From Chitinophaga pinensis (lineage in GTDB: Bacteria; Bacteroidota; Bacteroidia; UBA4408): 64,000 bases of DNA. Of this stretch, positions 17,734 through 27,077 are shown piece after piece (the stretch's first letter is position 1; each line of letters starts with the position of its first letter). The stretch is taken from positions 1-64,000 of the forward strand of contig CAMAVS010000004.1 of NCBI GenBank assembly GCA_945861665.1, in the 5' to 3' direction. The notes below the pieces were generated by a model, which saw only the letters and a list, made by a program, of their open reading frames with translations, was not told the DNA's origin and ran no database searches. A program made the translations under genes and the position numbers.

Positions 17734-18258
17734 ATGCTTAGAATTGATCATATTGTACCAGCTAAAGAAGATGCATTATATAAAGGTTTGTATATTGTAA
17801 TTATTCATCTTTTTAGAATTCCGCCTCATTTATTTTTAGCATTTAATGGGAAGCTCTTTTCAATTACAATTTCAGGGCCAAAACCCAATGAGCCGATTGA
17901 AGGAATTATAAGAGCTTCGTCACAAAAATTTTTCCCTATTTTGTTTTGTAAAATAAAAGAAAACAATATTGCCGAGGAATATATTTTAAAAAGTCTTGAG
18001 AAAGCTGTTGAAAAACATCAAAAAGTAAGCCTTGCTGGAGCAACTTGCTTGTCGCCATTGAAGAGTTTTTTCGAAGAAGTTTATTCTTTAAATATGAAAA
18101 ATGTAAATTTTATTTTTGATTTTATTCCCTTATTGGAGTCTGAAAAGTTAATAGAAGCTTATTATAGTATTGGTTTTAGCGATACTTCCCTAACAATAAA
18201 TAGCTATGGTCAGAATGAAATTGACCAAGAAATATTAAGGGCTTTAAGTTTTCAGTAA
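17734..18258 (+). CDS. Conserved-looking unknown protein downstream of dapF
   Basis: A 174-residue protein with no recognised domain. It has mixed alpha/beta character without signal peptide or membrane helix and is probably cytoplasmic. Segments such as NGKLFSITISGPKPNEPIEG, SLAGATCLSPLKSFFEEVY and YYSIGFSDTSLTINSYGQNE look structured. It starts 3 nt after dapF and ends about 50 nt before the TPR gene, so it is the last gene of the dapF unit. Position alone suggests a link to cell-wall metabolism, but nothing in the sequence proves one. Confidence 0.6.
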   Translation: MLRIDHIVPAKEDALYKGLYIVIIHLFRIPPHLFLAFNGKLFSITISGPKPNEPIEGIIRASSQKFFPILFCKIKENNIAEEYILKSLEKAVEKHQKVSLAGATCLSPLKSFFEEVYSLNMKNVNFIFDFIPLLESEKLIEAYYSIGFSDTSLTINSYGQNEIDQEILRALSFQ

Positions 18259-18306
18259 TTAGTATTAAAATACAGACAAATTACTATATTTACGCAATTT
18301 TTTTGT

Positions 18307-21129
18307 ATGAAGAAAAGTATAGTATTTCTAATTGCACAACTGCTCTATTTATCGGGCTTTACTCAAAATAACTATGTTGATTCATTGTTTGTGTTAAGTC
18401 AAAGTAAAATTGAGAATGCAAATTATATTGGAGCATTAAAGGATCTTAATTTAGCCATTTCAAAGGAGAAAAACAGTGATGATGCCTACTACAGAAGAGC
18501 ATCTGTAAAAATGCTATTGTTAGATTACAGAGGTGCTAGTCAAGATTTAAGTAAAGTTCTTCAGTTGAATCCTGAGTATGAAGATGCACTCTTAAAAAGA
18601 GGATATTGTAAGTTGATGTATGGCGATTATAAGTCTTCTGTTGTAGATGCATCCAATGTATCTCGTTCCCAATCGGAATCCTATTTGTGTTATGTTTATA
18701 GGGCTAGGGCAAAAGCTTCTATGGGCGATCAAAGAGGTGCAATTGCAGATTTTAGCAGAGCAATTGAATTTAATCCGAATAGGGTAGATAAAATTTATTT
18801 TGCTCGGGCACAAGCTAAATTTAAAATAAGGAATTTTACAGATGTAATTATTGATTGCAATAAGGCTATTGCTTTAAAGGATGATACCGCTGCCTATTAT
18901 TTTTTGAAAGGTTTTGCGAAGGAAAGTCTGGATAATTATATAGAAGCCATACAGGATTATAATCAAGCGCTTGTTTTGCAAAACGATTACGTTGAAGCCT
19001 TAAACAATCGCGCTAACTGTTACTACAATAACGGTGAATATCAAAAAGCTGTGAATGATGTAAACAGATCAATGGAATTAATGAGCCTTAATTACCAATG
19101 CTATTTGGTTCGTGGAAAAGCCCGCCAACAATTAAATGATTTTACAGGAGCATTAGATGACCTCAATAAAGCTATTGAGTTGAATGTTGAAAGTCCCGAC
19201 CCTTACATATTAAGATGTAAATTAAAAATTAAGTTCGATGATAATGAAGGCGCTATTAACGATTGCGATAATATACTTGAAAAAAGACCGGATTTCATAT
19301 TTGCCTATGTTACACGTGCCAATGCTAAAGTGAATTTAAACAAGGTGTCGGAAGCCTTTATTGATTTTAATAAGGCAATAGAAATGGACCCTAAAAATGC
19401 GACCTATTACTTTGAAAGAGGAAAAGCAGAATTTAAGTTTTTACTTTATTCGAAGGGCATTTCCGATTTCTCGAAGGCTATAGACTTAAATTCAAAATAT
19501 GGCGAAGCCTTTTATTATAAAGGATTATCAGAATTTTATATACTTGATTCAAAGGCAGCGGTTATTGATTTTAAAAAAGCATTATCATTCAATTATAAAA
19601 CACCTGAATTGTATCATTACTTAGCTATTGCATATGTTGAAATTGGCTCCGAAGTAGAAGCAAAAGAAGCCAGTGCTTTATTAACTGAAATTTTCCCACA
19701 ATATGTTTATCAAAATGAAGATTCATCGAAAATTTCAAATTTATTGACTTTAAAAGTGGCAGAAGACTACATCTTCAATTCAGAAGAGAAGGCAAAGGAA
19801 GGCAATTATTCACTTTCAACGGTGGATGTGTACACAAAAATGATTAATATGATGAAAGAGCCAAGTGCAGAACATTATCATATGAGGGGAAATGCACGTT
19901 TAAAATCAAGAGATTTTAGGGGTGCAGTAAGAGATTATACAAAAGCACTTTCTTTAAAACCAAATTATTCGCTTGCATACATCAACAATGGAATAGCCAA
20001 ATCCGTTTTAGGTGATAATGAAGGTGCCATAGCCGATTATAATAAAGGAATTGAAACGAACTTGAATTACACCTTTGTTTATCTTGTAAGAGGTAATGCA
20101 GAGTCGGAAATAGGCCTATTAGAAGCTTCTATGAAAGATTACAATGTTGTATTGCAAGAAAAGCCAGATTATGATGAGGCACTTTATTATCGTTCATTAT
20201 TGAAACTTAAGCAAAAGAATTTTAAAGGTTCGATTGAAGACATCACAAAGGCAATTGCCTTAAATCCTCCTAGTGTCGAAAAATACTATTATCAAAGAGC
20301 TGTGTCAAGATATAGTAGCGAGCTTCATCGGGAGGCACTGCCTGACCTTAATTCTGCTATAGCTATTAACAAAGACTTTTCTGATGCCTACCAATTAAGA
20401 TGCAATGTTTATTGTGTATTGGAAAAGTATTCAAATGCATTTGATGATTGTGATAAGGTAATAGAATTACAACCAACAAATATTGCAGCTTATTTTAAGA
20501 GAGCACAAATAAAAAATAAATTAGGTGATTTTGATGGAGAAGCGCAGGATTACGATCAAGCAATTCGTTTGAAACCCAATTATTATACTGTATATTATTA
20601 CCGAGCACTTTCAAAATATAATAAGGCTAATTATAATGATGCTTTGGTTGACCTTGATATTGTAGTATCACTTCAGCCTGATTTTGTAGATGCATATATA
20701 TACAGAGGCAAAACAAAGATACAATTGAATGATGGTAGGGGTGCGGTAAAGGATGGTACAACAGCACTTAATTATTTACCTAACTATGTGAATGCCTTAA
20801 TTATGAGAGGATCTGCAAAAATTAATGCAGAAGAGTATGATGGTGCAATAAAAGACTTTGAAAGAGCTTTGGCAATTGAACCTTTAAGCTCGGATGCTTT
20901 TATGGGTAGAGGTAATGCTAAAGACAATAAAGAAGATTATAAAGGCGCAATTGAAGATATTTCTAAGTCAATTGAATTGAATCCGGACAATGCTTTGGCT
21001 TACTTTTATAGAGGAAATGCAAAGTTCAATAAAAACGATATTGATGGTGCTTGCCTCGACTGGAGCCGATCAGGTGAGCTTGGATACAACAACGCTTACC
21101 TATATATAAAAGATAATTGTTCAAAATAA
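18307..21129 (+). CDS. Exported protein built of about two dozen TPR repeats
   Basis: A 940-residue protein with a signal peptide (cleavage likely after GFTQ near residue 20). The rest is almost entirely tetratricopeptide repeats of about 34 residues: the pattern AYYYRA.xK....G..K.A..D..KAIEL.P.. recurs (for example ALSLKPNYSLAYINNGIA, DLDIVVSLQPDFVDAYIYRG, AIEDISKSIELNPDNALAYF). Such arrays form a superhelical scaffold for protein binding. No enzymatic domain is attached. A shorter homologue follows 61 bp downstream. Signal peptide and absence of a lipobox suggest a periplasmic location; partner unknown. Confidence 0.8.
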   Translation: MKKSIVFLIAQLLYLSGFTQNNYVDSLFVLSQSKIENANYIGALKDLNLAISKEKNSDDAYYRRASVKMLLLDYRGASQDLSKVLQLNPEYEDALLKRGYCKLMYGDYKSSVVDASNVSRSQSESYLCYVYRARAKASMGDQRGAIADFSRAIEFNPNRVDKIYFARAQAKFKIRNFTDVIIDCNKAIALKDDTAAYYFLKGFAKESLDNYIEAIQDYNQALVLQNDYVEALNNRANCYYNNGEYQKAVNDVNRSMELMSLNYQCYLVRGKARQQLNDFTGALDDLNKAIELNVESPDPYILRCKLKIKFDDNEGAINDCDNILEKRPDFIFAYVTRANAKVNLNKVSEAFIDFNKAIEMDPKNATYYFERGKAEFKFLLYSKGISDFSKAIDLNSKYGEAFYYKGLSEFYILDSKAAVIDFKKALSFNYKTPELYHYLAIAYVEIGSEVEAKEASALLTEIFPQYVYQNEDSSKISNLLTLKVAEDYIFNSEEKAKEGNYSLSTVDVYTKMINMMKEPSAEHYHMRGNARLKSRDFRGAVRDYTKALSLKPNYSLAYINNGIAKSVLGDNEGAIADYNKGIETNLNYTFVYLVRGNAESEIGLLEASMKDYNVVLQEKPDYDEALYYRSLLKLKQKNFKGSIEDITKAIALNPPSVEKYYYQRAVSRYSSELHREALPDLNSAIAINKDFSDAYQLRCNVYCVLEKYSNAFDDCDKVIELQPTNIAAYFKRAQIKNKLGDFDGEAQDYDQAIRLKPNYYTVYYYRALSKYNKANYNDALVDLDIVVSLQPDFVDAYIYRGKTKIQLNDGRGAVKDGTTALNYLPNYVNALIMRGSAKINAEEYDGAIKDFERALAIEPLSSDAFMGRGNAKDNKEDYKGAIEDISKSIELNPDNALAYFYRGNAKFNKNDIDGACLDWSRSGELGYNNAYLYIKDNCSK

Positions 21130-21165
21130 GATTCGGTTCGTTGAATTCGTATTTGTTTTCTACAG

Positions 21166-21173
21166 TATATTTG
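21166..21173 (+). promoter_or_regulatory. Putative -7 box of the second TPR gene
   Basis: TATATTTG matches TAnnTTTG 17 nt before the ATG at 21191; a GTTG lies about 22 nt upstream, slightly beyond the usual spacing. Confidence 0.4.
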
Positions 21174-21190
21174 TTAAATATATAATCACA

Positions 21191-22006
21191 ATGATAGCTA
21201 TACGAATTATTCTTTTGATTTTTTTATTTTCTACTGGAATTTCTTTCGCTCAAAAATCAAAAGAAAATTATGTTTCAGAGGGTATCTTATTGTATTCTAA
21301 AAAAGATTATTTAAATGCATTAAAATCGTTTGAAATTGCACTTATTATGGACTCTACTTATGCCGAAGCTTATTTTTATAGAGGAAGGGTTAAGTTTAAA
21401 AAAGATGATATTATTGGTGAAATTCAAGATTACAATATGGCAATTTTATGCAATCCAAATTTACCGAGCCAATTTTTTGAAAATGCAAAAGTGAAAGCTG
21501 ATAATAAAGATTATATAGGTGCCTATGAAGATTGTGCTAAAGCCTTGGAACTAAAGCCAAACTCAAAAGATATGTTGCTTTTTAAAAGTCAATTATTGTT
21601 AGAAAAGCACGATTATTTTGGTTGTGTTAATTCATTGAACAGTCTTATTTTACTGGACCCCAAAAACGACCAAGCATATCTTATTAAGGCTATGGTAGAA
21701 GTGAAGTTGGAAGAGTTTAGTGATGCTTTTTATAATTTTGATAAATCGATTGAGCTGAATCCTTTAAATAGCGATGCCTACTTATATAGGGCATTGTTTC
21801 GCGACCAAAATAATAAATACGTGGAAGCCATTGAGGATTATTCTAAATACATCGTAATGAAACCCGATAATGCACAAGCATATCACTTTAGAGCCATTTC
21901 GCGACTTAAAAATAACGACAAACAAGGTGCTTGCGAAGATTTTAGAAAAGCAACAGAAATGAATTACGTTGACTCATTCCAGTATTTAAAGGATAATTGC
22001 CAGTGA
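21191..22006 (+). CDS. Exported TPR protein, short paralogue
   Basis: A 271-residue protein with a signal peptide ending at SFAQ (about residue 21) and about seven TPR units (ALKSFEIALIMDSTYAEAYF, KALELKPNSKDMLLFKSQ, FDKSIELNPLNSDAYLYRAL). The last repeat, KQGACEDFRKATEMNYVDSF with a terminal DNCQ, matches the end of the 940-residue protein (DGACLDWSRSGELGYNNAYL, DNCSK), which indicates tandem duplication of the 3' part. It overlaps the start of the acyltransferase gene by 4 bp. Confidence 0.8.
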   Translation: MIAIRIILLIFLFSTGISFAQKSKENYVSEGILLYSKKDYLNALKSFEIALIMDSTYAEAYFYRGRVKFKKDDIIGEIQDYNMAILCNPNLPSQFFENAKVKADNKDYIGAYEDCAKALELKPNSKDMLLFKSQLLLEKHDYFGCVNSLNSLILLDPKNDQAYLIKAMVEVKLEEFSDAFYNFDKSIELNPLNSDAYLYRALFRDQNNKYVEAIEDYSKYIVMKPDNAQAYHFRAISRLKNNDKQGACEDFRKATEMNYVDSFQYLKDNCQ

Positions 22007-22869
22007 TATTATTTCATTATCTTTTATATTACTTCATTATTATCCCTGTTTCTTATTTGCCTTTTCCCATTCTTTATGGATTTTCGACTGCTATCTATTT
22101 GTTTTTATATTACATAACTCCTTATCGTAAGAAAATTGTTTTGCAGAATTTACGCAGTTCATACCCAGAGAAAACAGAACAAGAAATTCAAACGATTTGC
22201 AAATTGTTCTATAAGCATTTAGCCGATGTTATTGTTGAAAGTATAAAAGTGTTCACTGCTTCACAAGAAGTATTATTAAAACGAATGAAATGTGTTAACC
22301 CCGAATTGCTAGACGCTTATTATAATAATGGAAAAAGTGTAATATTAGTAACCGGACATTATGCCAATTGGGAATGGGCAGCAATTACTGTTGGAACAAA
22401 TAGAAAACATTATGCTTTGGGTATTTACCAAGTAATTAAAAATAAGTTTTGGGATTCTAAAATGCAACAAACGCGCAGTAGGTATGGTACCAATTTAATG
22501 AGTACGCGTGAGGTTGCTCAATTTTTTGAGCGATTTAAAAACAAATTAAGCTTGTATGGTTTTATTGCCGATCAAACTCCGTCCAATCCTGATAAGTGCC
22601 ATTGGATGACTTTTTTAAATCAGGATACTCCAGTAATGTTTGGTGCCGAAAAGTACGCAATTGAATACAATTATCCTGTTCTGTACGGCAAGATAACAAA
22701 ATTAAGAAGGGGTTATTACCAAATTGAATATGTTCCAATTTGCGATGAGCCTACTAAGACAAAAAAAGGAGAAATTACAGAATTGCATACACGTTTCAAT
22801 GAGCAAATTATTAATGCAGCTCCCCAGTATTGGCTTTGGACACACAGGAGATGGAAGCATAAAAGATAA
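22003..22869 (+). CDS. Lysophospholipid / lipid A acyltransferase (LpxL/HtrB family)
   Basis: Membrane-bound acyltransferase of about 288 residues that would add a secondary acyl chain to lipid A or a related lipid. It has an N-terminal membrane segment. The catalytic HxxxxD-type motif is HYANWEWAA (about residue 113; His with Glu in place of Asp, as in LpxL/LpxM). IADQTPSNPDKCHWMTFLN (about 188) and the terminal YWLWTHRRWKHKR are classical for the family. The GTG at 22003 overlaps the previous stop (GTGA) and is preferred to a TTG six bases upstream. Confidence 0.87.
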   Translation: MILFHYLLYYFIIIPVSYLPFPILYGFSTAIYLFLYYITPYRKKIVLQNLRSSYPEKTEQEIQTICKLFYKHLADVIVESIKVFTASQEVLLKRMKCVNPELLDAYYNNGKSVILVTGHYANWEWAAITVGTNRKHYALGIYQVIKNKFWDSKMQQTRSRYGTNLMSTREVAQFFERFKNKLSLYGFIADQTPSNPDKCHWMTFLNQDTPVMFGAEKYAIEYNYPVLYGKITKLRRGYYQIEYVPICDEPTKTKKGEITELHTRFNEQIINAAPQYWLWTHRRWKHKR

Positions 22870-22892
22870 TATTCTTATCTTGTTTCGATAAA

Positions 22893-24365
22893 ATGAATTC
22901 CCGAAAAAAAATAGCACTCCTATTAGGCCCTTTGCTTGCATTTATTATTTATGCAAGTGCCGACTTATCGCCAGGCAACCCAATGGTTACTAAAATGGCT
23001 GCCATAGCTGTTTGGATGGCTGTATGGTGGCTAACAGAATCTGTACACCTTGCTGTTACAGCTCTTTTACCAATTGCATTAGTTCCCATATTAGGAATTG
23101 CAGATTCAAGAACCATTGCACAGCAATATATGGATCCCATTATTTTTCTATTTATTGGTGGTTTTATTATTGCCTTTGCAATTGAACGCTGGAATTTACA
23201 TCAACGCATCGCTTTAGGCATACTAATGAAAGTAGGCGCAAGTCCGTCCCGAATATTGTTTGGGATAATGCTTACTTCATATCTTATTTCAATGTGGATA
23301 TCGAATACAGCAACTGTTATGATGCTTATTGCGATGGTATTGGCAGTAATAGTTCAAATAGAAAACCATTTTAAGGAAGAACATCATTCGCATAAAATGG
23401 CAACGGCTTTACTTATAGGTTTAGCATATTCAGCTAGTATTGGCGGAATGGCAACCCTTGTAGGTACACCAACCAATATGATTTTTTTGCGCGAGTACCA
23501 AGAAAATTTTCCTATGAACAATGATATGAACTTTTTTTCTTGGTTTAAAATTGGCTTTCCATTGTCGCTTGCCCTTCTTCTTGTTGCTTTTTTTGTTATA
23601 AAAATTCTATTCATAAAGAAAGATGTTTCATTAACCTTAGACAAAGATTATTTTTCGGCAGCTTACAAAAAGCTTGGTAAAATGAGCTATGAAGAGAAAA
23701 TAGTAGCACTTGTATTTGTATCAACAGCGTTGCTATGGTTTACCCGTGCAGATATTGATTTTGGATTGTTTACTTTGACGGGTTGGAGTAATTTGTTTCC
23801 TAAGATGGATTATATCCAAGATAGCACTGTAGGAATAGTTATGGCATTATTACTTTTTATCATCCCTTCCAAAAATATTAAAGGAAGGGCAATTATTATT
23901 TGGGACGATGTAACAAAACTTCCTTTTGATATTGTTCTATTGTTCGGAGGAGGTTTTGCGCTAGCTAAAGGTTTCGAACTTTCCGGTTTAAGTACCTGGC
24001 TGGGATCGCAACTGCAATTTAACTCCGAAACCAGCCTTTATATTCTATTGTGTGCGATGTGTGTACTTGTTACAATTATAAGTGAGTTTGCTTCCAATGT
24101 TGCCTGCATACAACTAATGATTCCAATACTTATTGCCCTACAGAAAACGATAGATGTACACCCTTTGATGTTGATGGTTCCAGCAACCTTAGCAGCATCT
24201 TTGGGATTTATGTTGCCAGTTGCTACTGCCCCAAATACTATCATTTTCGGAAGCAAGCGTTTGCGTGCGAACGATATGCTAAAAGCAGGTTTTGTGCTCG
24301 ACCTTGCAGGTGTAGTGCTGATTGTAATTGCTATGATGATAGTGGGGAAGTACTTGTATCATTGA
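22893..24365 (+). CDS. DASS-family anion (dicarboxylate) transporter
   Basis: Sodium-coupled carrier of the divalent anion:Na+ symporter family (SLC13-like), for succinate, citrate, sulfate or a similar anion. The 490-residue protein has about eleven to twelve membrane helices. Family markers are WISNTATVMMLIAM (about 135, SNT motif), GTPTNMIF (about 195), the second half repeat with SEFASNVACIQLMIPI (about 400) and ATAPNTIIFGSKRL (about 450). The substrate cannot be read from the sequence. It starts 23 bp after the acyltransferase and may be co-transcribed. Confidence 0.87.
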   Translation: MNSRKKIALLLGPLLAFIIYASADLSPGNPMVTKMAAIAVWMAVWWLTESVHLAVTALLPIALVPILGIADSRTIAQQYMDPIIFLFIGGFIIAFAIERWNLHQRIALGILMKVGASPSRILFGIMLTSYLISMWISNTATVMMLIAMVLAVIVQIENHFKEEHHSHKMATALLIGLAYSASIGGMATLVGTPTNMIFLREYQENFPMNNDMNFFSWFKIGFPLSLALLLVAFFVIKILFIKKDVSLTLDKDYFSAAYKKLGKMSYEEKIVALVFVSTALLWFTRADIDFGLFTLTGWSNLFPKMDYIQDSTVGIVMALLLFIIPSKNIKGRAIIIWDDVTKLPFDIVLLFGGGFALAKGFELSGLSTWLGSQLQFNSETSLYILLCAMCVLVTIISEFASNVACIQLMIPILIALQKTIDVHPLMLMVPATLAASLGFMLPVATAPNTIIFGSKRLRANDMLKAGFVLDLAGVVLIVIAMMIVGKYLYH

Positions 24366-24507
24366 GATTTATTTTCATTTCGGAAAAAATTTCTATTTCA
24401 TAAGGAAAATAAGTAAGTATATTTCTTTATTTGAAATTATTTTGCGTTTACCACATTCATATTAAAATAGGATAACTCTTGAATAATTAAGAAACGATTA
24501 ACTGTTT

Positions 24508-26163
24508 TTAATTCATTAACAATTCCTTCGCATTCTTTATTGCAGCAGCAGTAGGGTTTTCGGTGCTTAGCATTTTTGCAATTTCTTGTATGCGTTCATC
24601 TTTGTTCAGTTTTTTAATTTGAGAATGAGTTTTGTTTACCTTTTCTTGCTTGTAAACAAATAAATGTGAGGAGCCTTTGGCTGCAATTTGCGGCAAGTGT
24701 GTAATAGCTATTACTTGCATTGTGTTTGCCATTTTATCCATTATAATGCCCATTTTGTTGGCTATGTCACCCGACACTCCTGTGTCAATCTCATCAAAAA
24801 TAATGGTGGGCAATTGTTTGGAACTGGCTACTAAGGATTTTATACTCAACATCAAGCGCGACAATTCACCGCCAGATGCAACTTTGTTCAATTCTTTTAC
24901 AGAGACTCCTTTGTTGGCCGAAAATAAAAACACAATGTTATCCTTGCCAAGTATATTTAGTTCATTTAATTCGCTCTGTTCAATTTTTAGCAGCGCATTC
25001 GGCATTCCCAATTCAGAGAGAGTTTGTTGCAATTGTTTTTCAATAGGGGAGATATGTGATCTCCTTTTTTTTGAAAGTTCAACAGCCTGCTTTTCCAATA
25101 CTTTTTTATCGGCAACAAGTTGTTGTGTTACTTTTTTTATAGTATTTTCAATTGAATTAAAGTCAAGCAGTTTTTTGTCAAGATCTACTTTAATGACGAT
25201 TAATTCTTCAACGCTTCTAACACGGTGTTTTTGCTGAAGGGTATACAATAAGTTTAATCTGTCATTAAGTAATTCAAGTTTTATGGAATCAAACACAATA
25301 TTGTCCTGTACATTTTCAAGTTCATCGGATATATCCTTTAACTCAATAAAAGAGGTATTAATTCGAGAACTTAATTCTTGTAAATCATCTCCAAATTTAG
25401 CCAAGTCAGCTGCAGAAACCTTAATACTGTTTAAGGCACTTATTAAACTCGAATCACTTTCATTGAATGCCAACAATACATTCGCTATTTTCGATTTTAT
25501 TTCTTCCGCATTATTAAGTATTGACAATTGTGATTCCAAGCTCTCCTGTTCATTTGTATGGAAATTTGCTTCTTGCAATTCATTGAATTGAAACAATAAG
25601 TAGTCGCTTTCTTTCTGAGCACTGGTTTCCTTCTCCGTTAATTTAATCAATTCGGCTTCGAGTAACTTACAAGCATTAAAATTTGCTTTATATGCTTTTA
25701 GTGCTGTGGTATTATCTGCAATAGCATCTAGAATACTCAATTGGAAATTATTGTTTTGTAAAGCGAGTGTTTCGTGCTGTGAATGAATATCAATAAGCAG
25801 TGCACTCATTTGTTTAAGCTGACTTAGTGTAACTGGTGTGTCGTTTATAAAAGCCCTTGAATTTCCGGCAGGGTTTATTTCCCTCCGAATTGTCGTGTGA
25901 TTGTCGTAATCCAATTCGTGAGCAGTAAAAAAATCCTGTAATGCGTAATTTTTAATATTAAAAACTGCTTCAACAGTGCATTTTTTTGATTTGTCGTTTA
26001 AGGATGTTATGTCGGAACGATTCCCGGCAATTAATCCTAAAGCACCTAAAAGTATTGATTTTCCGGCACCTGTTTCACCTGTAATAATGGTTAAGTGCTC
26101 ATCTAGGTCAATACTTAAGGAATCAATAAGCGCGTAATTCTGAATAGACAAATGCTGTAACAT
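24508..26163 (-). CDS. recN: DNA repair protein RecN
   Basis: SMC-like ATPase acting at double-strand breaks. The 551-residue protein shows Walker A in ITGETGAGKSILLGALG (about residue 30), two long coiled-coil arms (about 150-370), the ABC signature ASGGELSRLMLSIKSL (about 430) and Walker B TIIFDEIDTGVSG (about 460), ending with the AITHLPQIAAKGSSH switch region. It is the last gene of the five-gene minus-strand block beginning with bamD, and starts 3 nt after the DUF4835 gene. Confidence 0.95.
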   Translation of the reverse strand: MLQHLSIQNYALIDSLSIDLDEHLTIITGETGAGKSILLGALGLIAGNRSDITSLNDKSKKCTVEAVFNIKNYALQDFFTAHELDYDNHTTIRREINPAGNSRAFINDTPVTLSQLKQMSALLIDIHSQHETLALQNNNFQLSILDAIADNTTALKAYKANFNACKLLEAELIKLTEKETSAQKESDYLLFQFNELQEANFHTNEQESLESQLSILNNAEEIKSKIANVLLAFNESDSSLISALNSIKVSAADLAKFGDDLQELSSRINTSFIELKDISDELENVQDNIVFDSIKLELLNDRLNLLYTLQQKHRVRSVEELIVIKVDLDKKLLDFNSIENTIKKVTQQLVADKKVLEKQAVELSKKRRSHISPIEKQLQQTLSELGMPNALLKIEQSELNELNILGKDNIVFLFSANKGVSVKELNKVASGGELSRLMLSIKSLVASSKQLPTIIFDEIDTGVSGDIANKMGIIMDKMANTMQVIAITHLPQIAAKGSSHLFVYKQEKVNKTHSQIKKLNKDERIQEIAKMLSTENPTAAAIKNAKELLMN

Positions 26164-26166
26164 AAG

Positions 26167-27075
26167 TTAGTTACTATTTTGAATCTTCAAGTATTTATTT
26201 GAATTTCCGGGGTCGATATTGGATAATATGGGAACAATTTTAGCTTTCATATCACCAAATGATTGTGAAAAAATATTGATAATCTCATCCGATTTTGCCG
26301 TAAAAAAAATATTCATCAAAAAGGAAAGGGGGTTTGTATTAAATAATTTTTGTAAATTTTCAATGCTTTCGAAAATAATTTTCCTTCCTGATTCTAGGTC
26401 TGTTGCCATTATATCCAAACCTAAGCGGTGGTATTTATAAATTGTTGCCCTTAATGGTTTAAAATTGGGATTTAGCATATTTTCTACAAACCAATACCTG
26501 TTTTTTGTTCCTTCAAAAGCTTTCCACCCTTCGTAGCGGTAATCACTTTGTGCATTTGTTACAATTTGTTGTGCTTTTTGATAGTAAGGTGTGCCACCTT
26601 CTAAGGCATAAGAATCGTAATCTATTCCAATTATCATATAGGCATAGAAGGCCATAATAGATGTTAGGTTACTTAGAAATGTACTGGGATTAAACTCAAA
26701 ATTTTGATTCTCAATGTACTTAAAAGTAAACTTCTCATCGTTGTAATTGAGCATTGTACTCGGATAGGAGGTTTTAAACGCAATTCTTCTTGATTGAACC
26801 TGAATAGTGCCTTTAAACTCATCAACGGATAGGGCAGATACAATGTTTATAAAAATACTGCACTCAATTCTTTCGTCTGTTTTATAAATATCTCCGGTCC
26901 ATTTTGTATTATTCATAAATTCCAACATTGAGGTTCTTAGAGTTTCAAAAACACGTTTATCAACATTCGAAACGGCATCAGACTTAATAGTAACAGCACA
27001 ATTAAGTTCTTGCGCATGAGCAGATGCAATCAAAAAGTATAAAAAAGAAAACAGGTACGTGAATTTTTTAATCAT
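26167..27075 (-). CDS. DUF4835 family protein (PorD-like)
   Basis: A 302-residue exported protein with a clear signal peptide (FTYLFSFLYFLIASAHAQ). Motifs ELNCAVTIKSDAVSNVDKRVF, LEFMNNTKWTGD and the central MIIGIDYDSYALEGGTPYYQKAQQIV are characteristic of the DUF4835 family, which is restricted to Bacteroidota and which I recall being named type IX secretion protein PorD in some annotations; I cannot verify that name here. It sits 2 nt after coaBC in the bamD-rpoZ-coaBC-recN block. An envelope role fits both the neighbour bamD and the T9SS cargo seen in this window. Confidence 0.75.
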   Translation of the reverse strand: MIKKFTYLFSFLYFLIASAHAQELNCAVTIKSDAVSNVDKRVFETLRTSMLEFMNNTKWTGDIYKTDERIECSIFINIVSALSVDEFKGTIQVQSRRIAFKTSYPSTMLNYNDEKFTFKYIENQNFEFNPSTFLSNLTSIMAFYAYMIIGIDYDSYALEGGTPYYQKAQQIVTNAQSDYRYEGWKAFEGTKNRYWFVENMLNPNFKPLRATIYKYHRLGLDIMATDLESGRKIIFESIENLQKLFNTNPLSFLMNIFFTAKSDEIINIFSQSFGDMKAKIVPILSNIDPGNSNKYLKIQNSN

Positions 27076-27077
27076 AA

